Below are positions 7,189 to 14,882 of a stretch of DNA of 57,515 nt, one piece after another. Made by a program: the position numbers and the translations under genes. Each line of letters opens with the position of its first letter. The stretch's first letter is position 1. The DNA is from OFTM10 sp964196195. GTDB taxonomy: Bacteria; Actinomycetota; Acidimicrobiia; Acidimicrobiales; Aldehydirespiratoraceae. The DNA lies in the NCBI GenBank assembly GCA_964196195.1, contig CAXMSE010000063.1:1-57515 (forward strand). The letters run 5' to 3'. A model generated the notes under the pieces. That model ran no database searches. It was not told the DNA's origin and was given only the letters and a program-made list of their open reading frames with translations.

Positions 7189-8853
7189 CTACATCTCGTT
7201 GGCGATACCGAGGTCTTCGTAGCCCTGCTCGTCGTAATTCGAACGGAACATCTCACGGAGCTGAGCCGCGGCCCGGTCGTAGGCGTCGGGGTCGTCCCAG
7301 GTGTTTCGAGGGTTGAGGATCCCCGTCTCGACGCCGGGACAGCTCGTCGGCATCTTCAGCCCGAGGATCGGATGCTCTTCGAGTTCTACCGAGTCGAGGT
7401 CGCCGCTCAGCGCAGCGTTGAGCAGGGCGCGGGTGGCCTTGAGCGACATGCGTTCGCCCTTGCCGTAGGGGCCGCCGCTCCAACCCGTGTTGAGCAGGAT
7501 GCAGCGGGTCTTGTTGGCGGCCATCCGGTCCGCGAGCAGCTCCGCGTAGACCGATGCCTTCTGCGACATGAACGCGGCACCGAAGCACGACGAGAAGCTC
7601 GGCTCGGGTTCGGTGACACCGACCTCGGTGCCGGCAAGCTTCGAAGTGAAGCCCGTGACGAAGTGGTACATCGTCTCGGACTCGTCGAGGATCGAGACGG
7701 GTGGGAGCACACCGAACGCGTCGGCGGTGAGCAAGACGATGGTCTCGGGGTGGGGCCCCCGCGCACCCTCGGCGACATTTGGGTTGGTCAGGAGCGGATA
7801 TGCGAAGCGGGTGTTTTCAGTGATGGTTCCGTCGGCGAGATCAAGCTCCTGGGAGTCGGTGGCCTCCATTGGTTTGCCCGGCAGGGGCGGCACGTTCTCG
7901 ATGAGGGTCCCCTTCATCGACATAGCTGCCGCGATCACGGGTTCGGCCTGCTTGTCGAGGTCGATGAGCTTGGCGTAGCAACCGTCTTCGAAATTGGAGA
8001 TACCGGTGTCGGTCCAGACGTGTTCGTCGTCGCCGATCAGCTCGCGATCGGGGTCGGCCGACAGCGTGGTCTTACCGGTGCCAGACAGGCCGAAGAGGAT
8101 GGCGCTGTCGCCCTCGGGACCGACGTTGGCCGAGCAATGCATCGACAGCTGGCCCTTCTCGGGGAGGACGAAGTTCATGATCGTGAACATCGTCTTCTTG
8201 TTGACGCCGCAGTAGTCGGCCTTTCCGAGGACGAGCCCGACCCTGTTTTCGATGTCGATTATCACGGCGCGGCCCGACCGGGTGCCGTCGCGCTCGGGGT
8301 CGCACTCGAACGAGGGGACATTAATGAGAGTCCAACCGTGTTCGGCCCGATCGGCATCGTCTCGGACCGACTTGGGGAACATGATGTTGCAGAAGTATGC
8401 GTGGGTGGCGTACTCGCCGACGAAGCGATACGGCTCGGTGAAAGCTGGATCCCACCCGCAGAACACGTCGGTCACGTAGAGATGACGCTTGCGATCGCTC
8501 AGGTGTTCGATGACTCGGGGCAGGAGGGCATCGAAGGCATCGGGGTCGAACTTGGCGAAGCCCGACTTCCACCAGACCTTGTCTGTGGTTGCGGGCCGGT
8601 CGACGCAGAACGTGTCCTGCACGGGTCGACCGGTACACGAGGGGTCGGTGTAGTAGACGAGTGGTCCGTCGGTCCCGAGAGCGGTGGGAAAGGCCTTCTG
8701 TGCGTCGTTGGGGCCGTCTGACTCCACTCGGCCACGGTCGAAGGCGATCGCTTCACCGAACAGTTCGTCCTGGCTCATGCCGTAGCGGAGCTCGACTCCG
8801 TTCAGACCGAAAGAAGCGCTGAGCTGGTCAGCGGCATCGGCGGCGGTGGTCAT
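7189..8853 (-). CDS. pckA: phosphoenolpyruvate carboxykinase (ATP)
   Basis: Converts oxaloacetate plus ATP to phosphoenolpyruvate, CO2 and ADP, the entry step of gluconeogenesis. The P-loop GLSGTGKT is at residues 255-262. The substrate and metal site is visible in KADYCGVNKK (from residue 211) and GDDEHVWTDTGISNFEDGCY. These are hallmarks of the ATP-dependent class, not the GTP-dependent class found in mycobacteria. The protein has 554 residues, slightly over the usual ~530. A ribosome-binding GGGAG lies just before the ATG. It is divergent from the RAM-domain gene across a spacer that contains a palindrome. The opposite strand carries a long open frame that is only a shadow. Confidence 0.96.
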   Translation of the reverse strand: MTTAADAADQLSASFGLNGVELRYGMSQDELFGEAIAFDRGRVESDGPNDAQKAFPTALGTDGPLVYYTDPSCTGRPVQDTFCVDRPATTDKVWWKSGFAKFDPDAFDALLPRVIEHLSDRKRHLYVTDVFCGWDPAFTEPYRFVGEYATHAYFCNIMFPKSVRDDADRAEHGWTLINVPSFECDPERDGTRSGRAVIIDIENRVGLVLGKADYCGVNKKTMFTIMNFVLPEKGQLSMHCSANVGPEGDSAILFGLSGTGKTTLSADPDRELIGDDEHVWTDTGISNFEDGCYAKLIDLDKQAEPVIAAAMSMKGTLIENVPPLPGKPMEATDSQELDLADGTITENTRFAYPLLTNPNVAEGARGPHPETIVLLTADAFGVLPPVSILDESETMYHFVTGFTSKLAGTEVGVTEPEPSFSSCFGAAFMSQKASVYAELLADRMAANKTRCILLNTGWSGGPYGKGERMSLKATRALLNAALSGDLDSVELEEHPILGLKMPTSCPGVETGILNPRNTWDDPDAYDRAAAQLREMFRSNYDEQGYEDLGIANEM

Positions 8854-8925
8854 GTGATCTCCCGGCGTTGCGAACGTCTCCCCCGTCGGCTCGCGCGCGC
8901 TATGGCCCGCGACAGCCGACGTCTC

Positions 8926-8931
8926 GACACT
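8926..8931 (-). promoter_or_regulatory. pckA: possible -10 (TAGTGT) of pckA
   Basis: TAGTGT on the minus strand matches TANNNT and would give a ~65-70 nt leader with a GGGAG ribosome site before ATG 8853. No convincing -35 is seen, so this is weak. Confidence 0.25.
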
Positions 8932-8977
8932 AGTTTGAGACCGCGTTCTGAGCGTGGTCCCGCTTCACGAAATGATT

Positions 8978-8992
8978 CGATACCACGTATCG
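8978..8992. promoter_or_regulatory. palindrome CGATAC-CAC-GTATCG, candidate operator
   Basis: A perfect 6-bp inverted repeat with a 3-bp centre sits in the divergent spacer between pckA and the RAM-domain gene. It is the size of a dimeric regulator site. No regulator gene is adjacent, so the binder is unknown. Confidence 0.35.
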
Positions 8993-9006
8993 TTTCCTCA
9001 GATGAC

Positions 9007-9012
9007 TGGAGG
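9007..9012 (+). promoter_or_regulatory. Shine-Dalgarno TGGAGG
   Basis: TGGAGG ends 7 nt before ATG 9020. It fixes the start of the small RAM-domain protein and rules out the longer reading from 8954. Confidence 0.6.
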
Positions 9013-9019
9013 TCCTCCG

Positions 9020-9256
9020 ATGACTGTTACTGCGTACATTCTGATCCAGGCTGAAGTCGGCACGGCAGCTGAAGTTGCTGGCGCGGCGCGTGAACTGGTG
9101 GAGGTCATCACCGCCGAGGTGGCAATGGGTCCCTACGACGTGATTGCCCGCGCCCAGGCCGACACGATGGACGACCTTGGTTCGGTTGTGGTCAACGCCG
9201 TCGGCAAGCTCCAGGGCGTGGAACGAACCCTGCTCTGCCCCATAGTCAACTTCTGA
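9020..9256 (+). CDS. stand-alone Lrp/AsnC ligand-binding (RAM) domain protein
   Basis: A 78-residue protein made only of the RAM domain of Lrp/AsnC regulators, with a betaalphabetabeta fold. MTVTAYILIQAE is the first strand, followed by a helix with EVAGAARELVEV and the strand pair GPYDVIARAQA. No helix-turn-helix precedes it, so it cannot bind DNA on its own. Such proteins are thought to bind small ligands, typically amino acids, or to form mixed oligomers with full-length Lrp proteins. It stands divergent from pckA with a palindrome between them. The role is unknown; amino-acid sensing is a family-based guess. Confidence 0.8.
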   Translation: MTVTAYILIQAEVGTAAEVAGAARELVEVITAEVAMGPYDVIARAQADTMDDLGSVVVNAVGKLQGVERTLLCPIVNF

Positions 9257-9340
9257 CCCCCCCGAAGTCCCCCCTGAGATCTGTTGGCCCGCACAGTAGC
9301 TGGCCGGGTCCGACTGTCCTATCGGCTCTGGGACCTCCGC

Positions 9341-9346
9341 TAGCTT
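9341..9346 (+). promoter_or_regulatory. candidate -10 (TAGCTT) of the cupin gene
   Basis: TAGCTT fits TANNNT and ends 5 nt before ATG 9352, so the transcript would be leaderless or nearly so. No obvious -35 is present. Confidence 0.35.
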
Positions 9347-9351
9347 GGGGG

Positions 9352-9921
9352 ATGATCCAGAACTTCGTTCTTGACGACTTCGTGGCCGACTGTGTGAGCG
9401 CGCTTGCCGAGGACCAGGCCCAATTGGCCGTCCGCGAGGTTCTCGAGCGCGCCGTCAGCCGTCCGGCCACGATCACCACGACCCTCGGCGAGCCGACCGG
9501 ATGGGCCCTCGACACCATCCACCGCTCCCCCGAGCTGACGATCCTGCACTTCATCTGGCCACCGGGCGTCGAACTGTTCCCCCACGATCACCTGATATGG
9601 GCCTCGACCGGCATCTACGGCGGACGCGAGAGCAACACCTACTACCGTCGGCAGGGCGACAGCATCGAGGTCTCCGGCCACAAGGAGGGCCAGCCGGGCG
9701 ACGTGATGATGCTCGGGAGCGACGGCATCCACTCGGTCGACAACCCTTCGAAGGGGTGGACCGCCGCCATCCATGCCTACGGGGGCGACTTCTTCAACGA
9801 CGGCCGCACCCAGTGGGATCCCGTGACCGGCGTGGCCAAGCCCTACGACGTCGTCAATGCCAAGCAGGTTCTCACCGACGCCGAGACGGCGGCCCGAGCG
9901 TCGGGAATCATCACCGGCTGA
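9352..9921 (+). CDS. cupin-fold protein, possible metal-dependent dioxygenase-like
   Basis: A 189-residue single-cupin protein. The central block FIWPPGVELFPHDH (ending at His80) gives the HxH metal ligands His78 and His80, and GIHSVDN supplies His127, as expected for a double-stranded beta-helix. The overall pattern resembles the cysteine-dioxygenase-like metal enzymes of COG5553. Substrate residues cannot be judged by eye, so no reaction is assigned. It stands alone between the RAM-domain gene and a truncated DUF559 gene, with its own candidate promoter. Confidence 0.72.
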   Translation: MIQNFVLDDFVADCVSALAEDQAQLAVREVLERAVSRPATITTTLGEPTGWALDTIHRSPELTILHFIWPPGVELFPHDHLIWASTGIYGGRESNTYYRRQGDSIEVSGHKEGQPGDVMMLGSDGIHSVDNPSKGWTAAIHAYGGDFFNDGRTQWDPVTGVAKPYDVVNAKQVLTDAETAARASGIITG

Positions 9922-9964
9922 CCGATGGCCCGGTTTGAGGGGATGACTTCGCGGGTTCCACATC

Positions 9965-10525
9965 GTGAATGTCACACCTCACGCGGTGGCGAGCCACCGG
10001 TCGGCGATGCGGCTCTGGGAGATGCGCACGGTCGATGTCGAACTGGAACTAACGGTGCGCTACCCGCGCCAGCCGAGGATCAGCGGTGTGATCGTTCATC
10101 GGTCGGTCGACCTGCTCCCGGCTGATGTCTCCTGGGTTGATGGCATTCCCGTCACGAGTCCGGTCCGCACGTTGTGCGACGCCGGCCTCCGTTTCCCGGT
10201 GAAGGAGGTGCGTCGGATGACTTATCACGCGGTGGCCAGCGGACTCGTCACTTGTGGAGCGGTCGCCGACTCCGGCCCCGAGGTGACCCTCCTTGAGATC
10301 TGCGAGAAGTACGGGCTCACCAGGCCCGCCCGACAAGCACCCGTGGTTCTCGAGGGCAGGCGCTTCCTGCTCGATCTGGCTTACCCACAGCAGAAGATAG
10401 CGATCGAGTACGACGGCTTCAAGGAACACACGACTCCCGCGCAGTTCGCCACGGATCGCCAGAGGCAAAACGCTCTGATCCTGCACGGCTGGTCGGTCCT
10501 GCGATTCTCAGCTGCCGATCTCTGA
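9965..10525 (+). CDS. N-terminally truncated DUF559-type endonuclease-like protein
   Basis: The middle (AVASHRSAMRLW... and VVDGIPVTSP-like VDGIPVTSPVRTL) and the C-terminal region (LDLAYPQQKIAIEYDG, then DRQRQNALILHGWSVLRFSAADL-like end) match actinobacterial proteins with an AbiEi-type N-terminal part and a DUF559/Vsr-like nuclease part. The N-terminal winged-helix segment is missing. An in-frame TGA lies ~20 bp upstream of the GTG, and residues usually found before the ASHR block are deleted. The C-terminus is also short, ending inside a hairpin. A putative nuclease carboxylate is Asp in IEYDG. It may be a decaying gene or a minimal nuclease; I lean towards decay. Confidence 0.55.
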   Translation: MNVTPHAVASHRSAMRLWEMRTVDVELELTVRYPRQPRISGVIVHRSVDLLPADVSWVDGIPVTSPVRTLCDAGLRFPVKEVRRMTYHAVASGLVTCGAVADSGPEVTLLEICEKYGLTRPARQAPVVLEGRRFLLDLAYPQQKIAIEYDGFKEHTTPAQFATDRQRQNALILHGWSVLRFSAADL

Positions 10526-10560
10526 GCGCTGGCGCGCGATAAGCGCGCTAAAGCGCTCAG
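10522..10560. terminator. nested hairpin between convergent genes
   Basis: CTGAGCGCT (10522-10530) pairs perfectly with AGCGCTCAG (10552-10560). Inside, GCGCGC (10532-10537) pairs with GCGCGC (10543-10548) around GATAA. The stop codon of the DUF559-like gene is inside it. There is no proper U-tract in either direction, so it may be a transcription block or an RNA stability element between convergent genes. Confidence 0.45.
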
Positions 10561-10582
10561 AAAAGCGGAAGGGAGGTGGGGG

Positions 10583-10804
10583 TCAGAGGTCGGGGGTTGC
10601 CATGTCGACTTCGGAGCCGAGCCGTAGGGCGGTGGCGCGGCCGGCTTCGTCGAGGTCGAACTGGACCCGCTGGCCCTGGCGCAGCATGCGAAACAGGGAA
10701 CCCTCCAGGGCATCGTCGGCGAGATCGATGTCGGCGAGATCTGCCTCGTTGGTGAGGACCCCGTCGCCGGACCCCGGGTCGTAGCTCTTGATGACACCCT
10801 GCAT
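10583..10804 (-). CDS. small cold-shock-domain-like protein
   Basis: A 73-residue protein starting MQGVIKSYDPGSGDGVL, which resembles the first strands and RNP1 region of cold-shock proteins but is diverged. The body contains DLADIDLADDALEGS and FRMLRQGQRVQFDLDE, where the RVQFD strand is typical of a CSD core. A single-strand nucleic-acid-binding role is suggested, although the aromatic RNP residues are sparse. The ATG at 10804 is preceded at 8 nt by TAGGGT. Longer readings on this strand run into the fakA gene and are artefacts. It is divergent from the fakA-like gene, with promoters back to back. Confidence 0.68.
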   Translation of the reverse strand: MQGVIKSYDPGSGDGVLTNEADLADIDLADDALEGSLFRMLRQGQRVQFDLDEAGRATALRLGSEVDMATPDL

Positions 10805-10812
10805 GGCTGCGC

Positions 10813-10818
10813 ACCCTA
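10813..10818 (-). promoter_or_regulatory. candidate -10 (TAGGGT) of the cold-shock-like gene
   Basis: The minus-strand TAGGGT ends 8 nt before ATG 10804. It fits TANNNT and a leaderless or near-leaderless start. Confidence 0.4.
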
Positions 10819-10853
10819 TCCGGCGGGACGTCACGGCGGCGACGAAGGGCCGG

Positions 10854-10859
10854 TACCAT
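10854..10859 (+). promoter_or_regulatory. candidate -10 (TACCAT) of the fakA-like gene
   Basis: TACCAT ends 8 nt before GTG 10868. It lies back to back with the promoter of the cold-shock-like gene, so both would start in the same 60-bp spacer. Confidence 0.4.
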
Positions 10860-10867
10860 CCGACGCC

Positions 10868-12496
10868 GTGCCCTTGAATGTGCTCAACGCTGCCGCCCTG
10901 CGTGCAATCGTGGTCGCTTTTCGTGATGCCCTCCACGACCATCGTGAGGCGATCAACAATCTCAACGTGTACCCCGTGCCCGACGGCGATACCGGCACCA
11001 ACATGTCTCTCACCCTCCGTTCGGTCGTCGAAGACCTCGAGGACGCACCGGACGACCTCGAATCGGTGTCGCAGGCCATCGCCCATGGCTCCTTGATGGG
11101 TGCTCGAGGAAACAGCGGCGTGATCATGTCGCAGATCCTCCGAGGATTCGTCGAGGTCGTTTCGGCTGAGGAGGCGATCGACGGTCCGCTTTTCGCGGCG
11201 GCGCTGGAGGAGGCCGCGAAGGGGGCCTACAAGGCGGTGGGTAAACCCGTGGAAGGAACCATCCTCACCGTGGTGCGCGAGTCGAGCGAGGCGGCCGTGC
11301 TGGCCGCGGCTGGAGGGGCGGACCTTCTCGGGGTACTCGATGCGGCCCACGCCGAAGGCGCAGCCTCCCTCGAGCGAACGCCTTCTCTGTTGCAGGTCCT
11401 GGCTGATGCCGGGGTGGTCGATGCCGGTGGTGCTGGTCTCCTGCTCCTGCTCGATGCGGCTCTGCATGTGGTCGACGGGCGCCCGATGCCCGAACCCCAG
11501 GCGGTCGCACCGCCCACCGAGTCCCTGCGGCTGGAGGGCGACGATCGCGAGCCTTCGATCGCCGATCTCCGCTATGAGGTGATGTTCCTCCTCGATGCTC
11601 CCGACGACTCGATCGAGGGTTTCAAGGATGCCTGGGCCGAGGTGGGCGACTCGATCGTGGTGGTGGGCGGCGATGGCATCTTCAACTGTCACATCCATTG
11701 TGACGACATCGGCGCGGCGATCGAGTGTGGCATCGCCGTGGGGCGTCCCCACAAGATCAAGGTCACCGATCTACTGGAGGAACTCGAGGAACGAGATTGG
11801 GTCAGGGCCGCGGCCGGCGGCGGCGCGATGGGCGATCCGGTTCCCACCGCAGTCGTGGCTGTGGGTGTTGGCGCAGGGGTGGTGTCGATCCTGCGTTCGA
11901 TGGGAGTGCATGCCGTGGTCGCGGGCGGCCAGTCGATGAATCCATCCACCGCCGACCTCGTAGCGGCGGTGGAATCGGTGCCCGCTCCCGAAGTGGTGGT
12001 GTTGCCCAACAACAAGAACATCATCCCGGTCGCTGAGCAGGTCGACTCCCAAACCAGTCGTACCGTCAGGGTCGTGCCCACACGAGGCATCGCCGAAGGC
12101 ATCGCCTGCCTCATGGCGTACGACCCCCAGGCCACCGCCGAGGCGAACGCAGCGGCGATGTCGGAGACGGCGGCGGGAGTAGTGGCCGGCGAGGTCACCC
12201 AGGCTGTTCGCGATTCCACGTGCGATGTGGGTCCCATCTCCGCGGGAGACTGGATCGGTATCGCTCGATCGGGGATCGTCTCGGTGAGGCCCACGATGGT
12301 CGAAGCCGCCACCGGCCTACTCACTGCGATTCTCGACGACGAGCACGAACTCCTCACGGTCATCGCGGGCGAGGAGGCCGACGATGAGGCCACCACGGCC
12401 ATCCAGGAATGGATCGAGGCCACCCATCCCGATGTGGATATGGAGGTCCACGCCGGGGACCAACCCCTGTACCCCTACTACTTCGGGTTGGAGTAG
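10868..12496 (+). CDS. fakA: DAK2-domain protein, fatty-acid-kinase FakA-like (YloV)
   Basis: In firmicutes FakA phosphorylates fatty acids presented by a FakB partner, giving acyl-phosphate for phospholipid synthesis. The N-terminal DhaL/Dak2 ATP-binding domain shows NVYPVPDGDTGTN at about residues 33-45 and GARGNSGVIMSQILRG near 78-93, both typical of YloV proteins. A middle domain and a C-terminal DegV-like region follow, giving 542 residues, the usual FakA size. No fakB is in the window, so actual fatty-acid kinase activity is inferred from the family. recG follows after 6 bp, the same order as the DAK2 gene and recG in mycobacteria, so the two are probably co-transcribed. Confidence 0.85.
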   Translation: MPLNVLNAAALRAIVVAFRDALHDHREAINNLNVYPVPDGDTGTNMSLTLRSVVEDLEDAPDDLESVSQAIAHGSLMGARGNSGVIMSQILRGFVEVVSAEEAIDGPLFAAALEEAAKGAYKAVGKPVEGTILTVVRESSEAAVLAAAGGADLLGVLDAAHAEGAASLERTPSLLQVLADAGVVDAGGAGLLLLLDAALHVVDGRPMPEPQAVAPPTESLRLEGDDREPSIADLRYEVMFLLDAPDDSIEGFKDAWAEVGDSIVVVGGDGIFNCHIHCDDIGAAIECGIAVGRPHKIKVTDLLEELEERDWVRAAAGGGAMGDPVPTAVVAVGVGAGVVSILRSMGVHAVVAGGQSMNPSTADLVAAVESVPAPEVVVLPNNKNIIPVAEQVDSQTSRTVRVVPTRGIAEGIACLMAYDPQATAEANAAAMSETAAGVVAGEVTQAVRDSTCDVGPISAGDWIGIARSGIVSVRPTMVEAATGLLTAILDDEHELLTVIAGEEADDEATTAIQEWIEATHPDVDMEVHAGDQPLYPYYFGLE

Positions 12497-12502
12497 GCGG
12501 AC

Positions 12503-14644
12503 GTGGCGGCGGGCGACCCACCGCTCACCCTTCGGGATCTGGCCGAGCTCCCTGTCCATCGCCTACGCGGGGTGGGAGAGAAGAAGGCCAAGGGCCTAGC
12601 CGCCCAGGAGATCGCGAACGTGCTCGATCTGCTGCAGCACTACCCCCGCCGCTATCTGGATCGCACCCGCCAGGTGGCGATAACCGAGCTCGAACCCGGC
12701 GAGGAAGCGACGGTGTTGGGCGAGGTGCGTGAGGCGTCGACCCGACCGATTCGAGGGCGTCGCACGCTCACCAATGTGGTGCTCGGTGACGGCACCGGAA
12801 AGCTCAGTCTCACCTTCTTCAACCAGCCCTGGCGGGCCAAGCAGCTCAAGCCCGGGATGAGCGTGCTCGTGCACGGCAAGGTCGACATCTACCGTGGCGG
12901 TCGCCAGATGACGAGTCCGGTGGTGGACCTGATGGGTGATCGCACCGGGCGAATCGTGCCGGTCTACCCCCAGTCCGAAAAGGCGGGTCTCCTTACCTGG
13001 GACCTGGCCACCTTCGTGGAGGAGGCGCTCAAGCGTTGTCGGCCCCGCGGTTTCGCCGATCCGGTGCCCGAGTATGTTCTCGACCGCTTCGATTTCGTGA
13101 CCCGCGACGCCGCCGTTGCCGGGATTCATTTCCCCACGGACATGGCCGAGATGGCTGAGGCGAGGCGGAGGCTCGTATTTGATGAGTTGTTGAGGGTGCA
13201 GCTCGAACTCGTTCGCAGGAAGCGGCGCATCGAGCGCGAGACCGCGGGCTTGGCCCACACCGTCGAAGGCGACCTGATCCGCCTCTTCCATGAGCGCCTG
13301 CCGTTCCCCTTGACCGATGCCCAACGCCGAGCGATCGCCGAGATCGACGCCGATCTCGAGCTGGCTCATCCGATGCATCGTCTCCTGCAGGGTGATGTGG
13401 GGTCGGGCAAGACCTTGGTGGCGGTGAGTGCCCTGCTGGTGGGGGTGCAGGGTGGGTTCCAGGGTGCATTCATGGCCCCCACCGAGGTGCTCGCGGAGCA
13501 GCATCACATGGGCGTCACCGACATGCTGGGCGACCTTTCGGTTCCCGACGCGGGCACCTTGATGGGCGATCGGCCCTTACGGGTGGAGTTGCTCACCAAT
13601 CGGGTTCCGGCGGCCGACCGCCGCCGGATCCTCGCCGATCTCATCACCGGCAAGGTCGACATCATCATCGGCACCCACGCCCTCATCCAGGACAAGGTCG
13701 AGTACCGATCCCTCGGAGTGGTGGTGATCGATGAGCAGCACCGGTTCGGAGTGGAGCAGCGAGCAGCACTTCGCGACAAGGGCGATGCTTCGGCCGCGCC
13801 GGACGTGTTGGTGATGACGGCTACGCCGATCCCGCGAACCGCCGCCATGACGGTCTACGGCGACCTCGATGTGAGCGTGCTCGACGAACTGCCGCCCGGT
13901 CGGACGCCGATCGAGACGATCTGGGTCAAGGGTGACGAGGACGAGGCCGACGTGTGGCAGGCCGTGCGGGAGGCGGTGGGCAATGGCCGTCAGGCCTATG
14001 TGGTGTGCCCCCTCATCGACGAGTCCGAAGCGTTCGACGTTCGTTCGGCGGAGGACACGTTCACCGAGTTGGAGGCAGGTGAACTGGGCGGGCTCCGCCT
14101 CGGCCTGTTGCACGGCCGGGTCACACCTTCGGAGAAAGAGGCCACGATGAGCGACTTTCGGGCGGGCCGACTCGATGTGTTGGTGGCCACCACCGTGATC
14201 GAGGTGGGGGTCGACATCCCCAACGCCACGGTTATGGCGGTGCTCGATGCCGACCGGTTCGGTATCGCCCAGCTCCACCAACTTCGTGGCCGCGTCGGTC
14301 GAGGTGCCCATGCCAGCCGCTGTTACCTCGTGGGCGACCCCACCACCTCCGACGGTGAGGCCCGCCTCGAGGCCCTGGTGGCATCCACCGACGGCTTCGA
14401 GTTGGCCGAGGTCGATCTCGACCTCAGGGGTGAGGGCACGATTATGGGTGAGCGCCAGAAAGGCCGCAACGATCTCCGGCTCGCCAGCCTGCGCCGAGAT
14501 CGTGAGTGGGTGGAGAAGGCTCGTGAAGTGGCGATCGAGATCATCGATGCCGATCCCGAACTCGTTGCGAATCCGGGGTTGGCCGACGAACTCGAGGTGG
14601 TCCTCGGGGACGACGAGGCGGTCGAGTTCCTCATGAAGGACTGA
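12503..14644 (+). CDS. recG: ATP-dependent DNA helicase RecG
   Basis: A branch-migration helicase that regresses stalled forks and processes Holliday junctions. The N-terminal wedge/OB domain contains VAITELEPGEEATVLGEV near residue 58. Superfamily-2 motifs follow: Walker A GDVGSGKT at 297-304, motif Ia with MAPTEVLAEQH, the DEQH box at 410-413 with DEQHRFGVEQR, TATPIPRT, and the RecG-specific QLHQLRGRVGRG near residue 592. The length of 713 residues is normal. It starts with GTG 6 bp after the fakA-like gene and has no ribosome site of its own that I can see, so coupling or read-through is likely. The convergent neighbour is a tiny zinc-ribbon gene. Confidence 0.96.
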   Translation: MAAGDPPLTLRDLAELPVHRLRGVGEKKAKGLAAQEIANVLDLLQHYPRRYLDRTRQVAITELEPGEEATVLGEVREASTRPIRGRRTLTNVVLGDGTGKLSLTFFNQPWRAKQLKPGMSVLVHGKVDIYRGGRQMTSPVVDLMGDRTGRIVPVYPQSEKAGLLTWDLATFVEEALKRCRPRGFADPVPEYVLDRFDFVTRDAAVAGIHFPTDMAEMAEARRRLVFDELLRVQLELVRRKRRIERETAGLAHTVEGDLIRLFHERLPFPLTDAQRRAIAEIDADLELAHPMHRLLQGDVGSGKTLVAVSALLVGVQGGFQGAFMAPTEVLAEQHHMGVTDMLGDLSVPDAGTLMGDRPLRVELLTNRVPAADRRRILADLITGKVDIIIGTHALIQDKVEYRSLGVVVIDEQHRFGVEQRAALRDKGDASAAPDVLVMTATPIPRTAAMTVYGDLDVSVLDELPPGRTPIETIWVKGDEDEADVWQAVREAVGNGRQAYVVCPLIDESEAFDVRSAEDTFTELEAGELGGLRLGLLHGRVTPSEKEATMSDFRAGRLDVLVATTVIEVGVDIPNATVMAVLDADRFGIAQLHQLRGRVGRGAHASRCYLVGDPTTSDGEARLEALVASTDGFELAEVDLDLRGEGTIMGERQKGRNDLRLASLRRDREWVEKAREVAIEIIDADPELVANPGLADELEVVLGDDEAVEFLMKD

Positions 14645-14660
14645 ATCGACCTACCCAGCC

Positions 14661-14846
14661 TCACCCAGGGTCTACACCGGCGTCTTCGATGTCGTCGTGG
14701 GTGAGTTCGATGTCCCAGCGGTCGAGACAATCGCGGCAACGGAAGGCCACGATGTCGCCGGCCTCCCAGCCTTCGTCCGGCTCATAGCTGAGGAGTCCGC
14801 ACTTGCCGCCACAGTCCACGCACGTGATCGTTTCTGGAATGCCCAC
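14661..14846 (-). CDS. small zinc-ribbon protein, unknown
   Basis: A 61-residue acidic protein with two Cys pairs, CVDCGGKC near the N-terminus and CRDC in the middle, forming a likely treble-clef or ribbon zinc site. The C-terminal tail is acidic (DIELTHDDIEDAG). The GTG start at 14846 is preceded at 6 nt by TACGGT, a -10-like element. It sits convergent to recG and divergent to rsmD, which is transcribed from the other side. Tiny zinc-ribbon proteins of this type are common in actinobacteria without known function. Confidence 0.62.
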   Translation of the reverse strand: MGIPETITCVDCGGKCGLLSYEPDEGWEAGDIVAFRCRDCLDRWDIELTHDDIEDAGVDPG

Positions 14847-14852
14847 TGCGTG

Positions 14853-14858
14853 ACCGTA
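14853..14858 (-). promoter_or_regulatory. candidate -10 (TACGGT) of the zinc-ribbon gene
   Basis: The minus-strand TACGGT ends 6 nt before GTG 14846 and fits TANNNT with leaderless spacing. Confidence 0.35.
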
Positions 14859-14882
14859 CCGGCTTCGGGCCAGACTGGTCAG

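Noticed and set aside
7156..8721. 521-codon plus-strand open frame over pckA
   Set aside because: Antisense shadow; composition (Gly/Val/Glu repeats) and lack of motifs contrast with the perfect PEP carboxykinase on the other strand.
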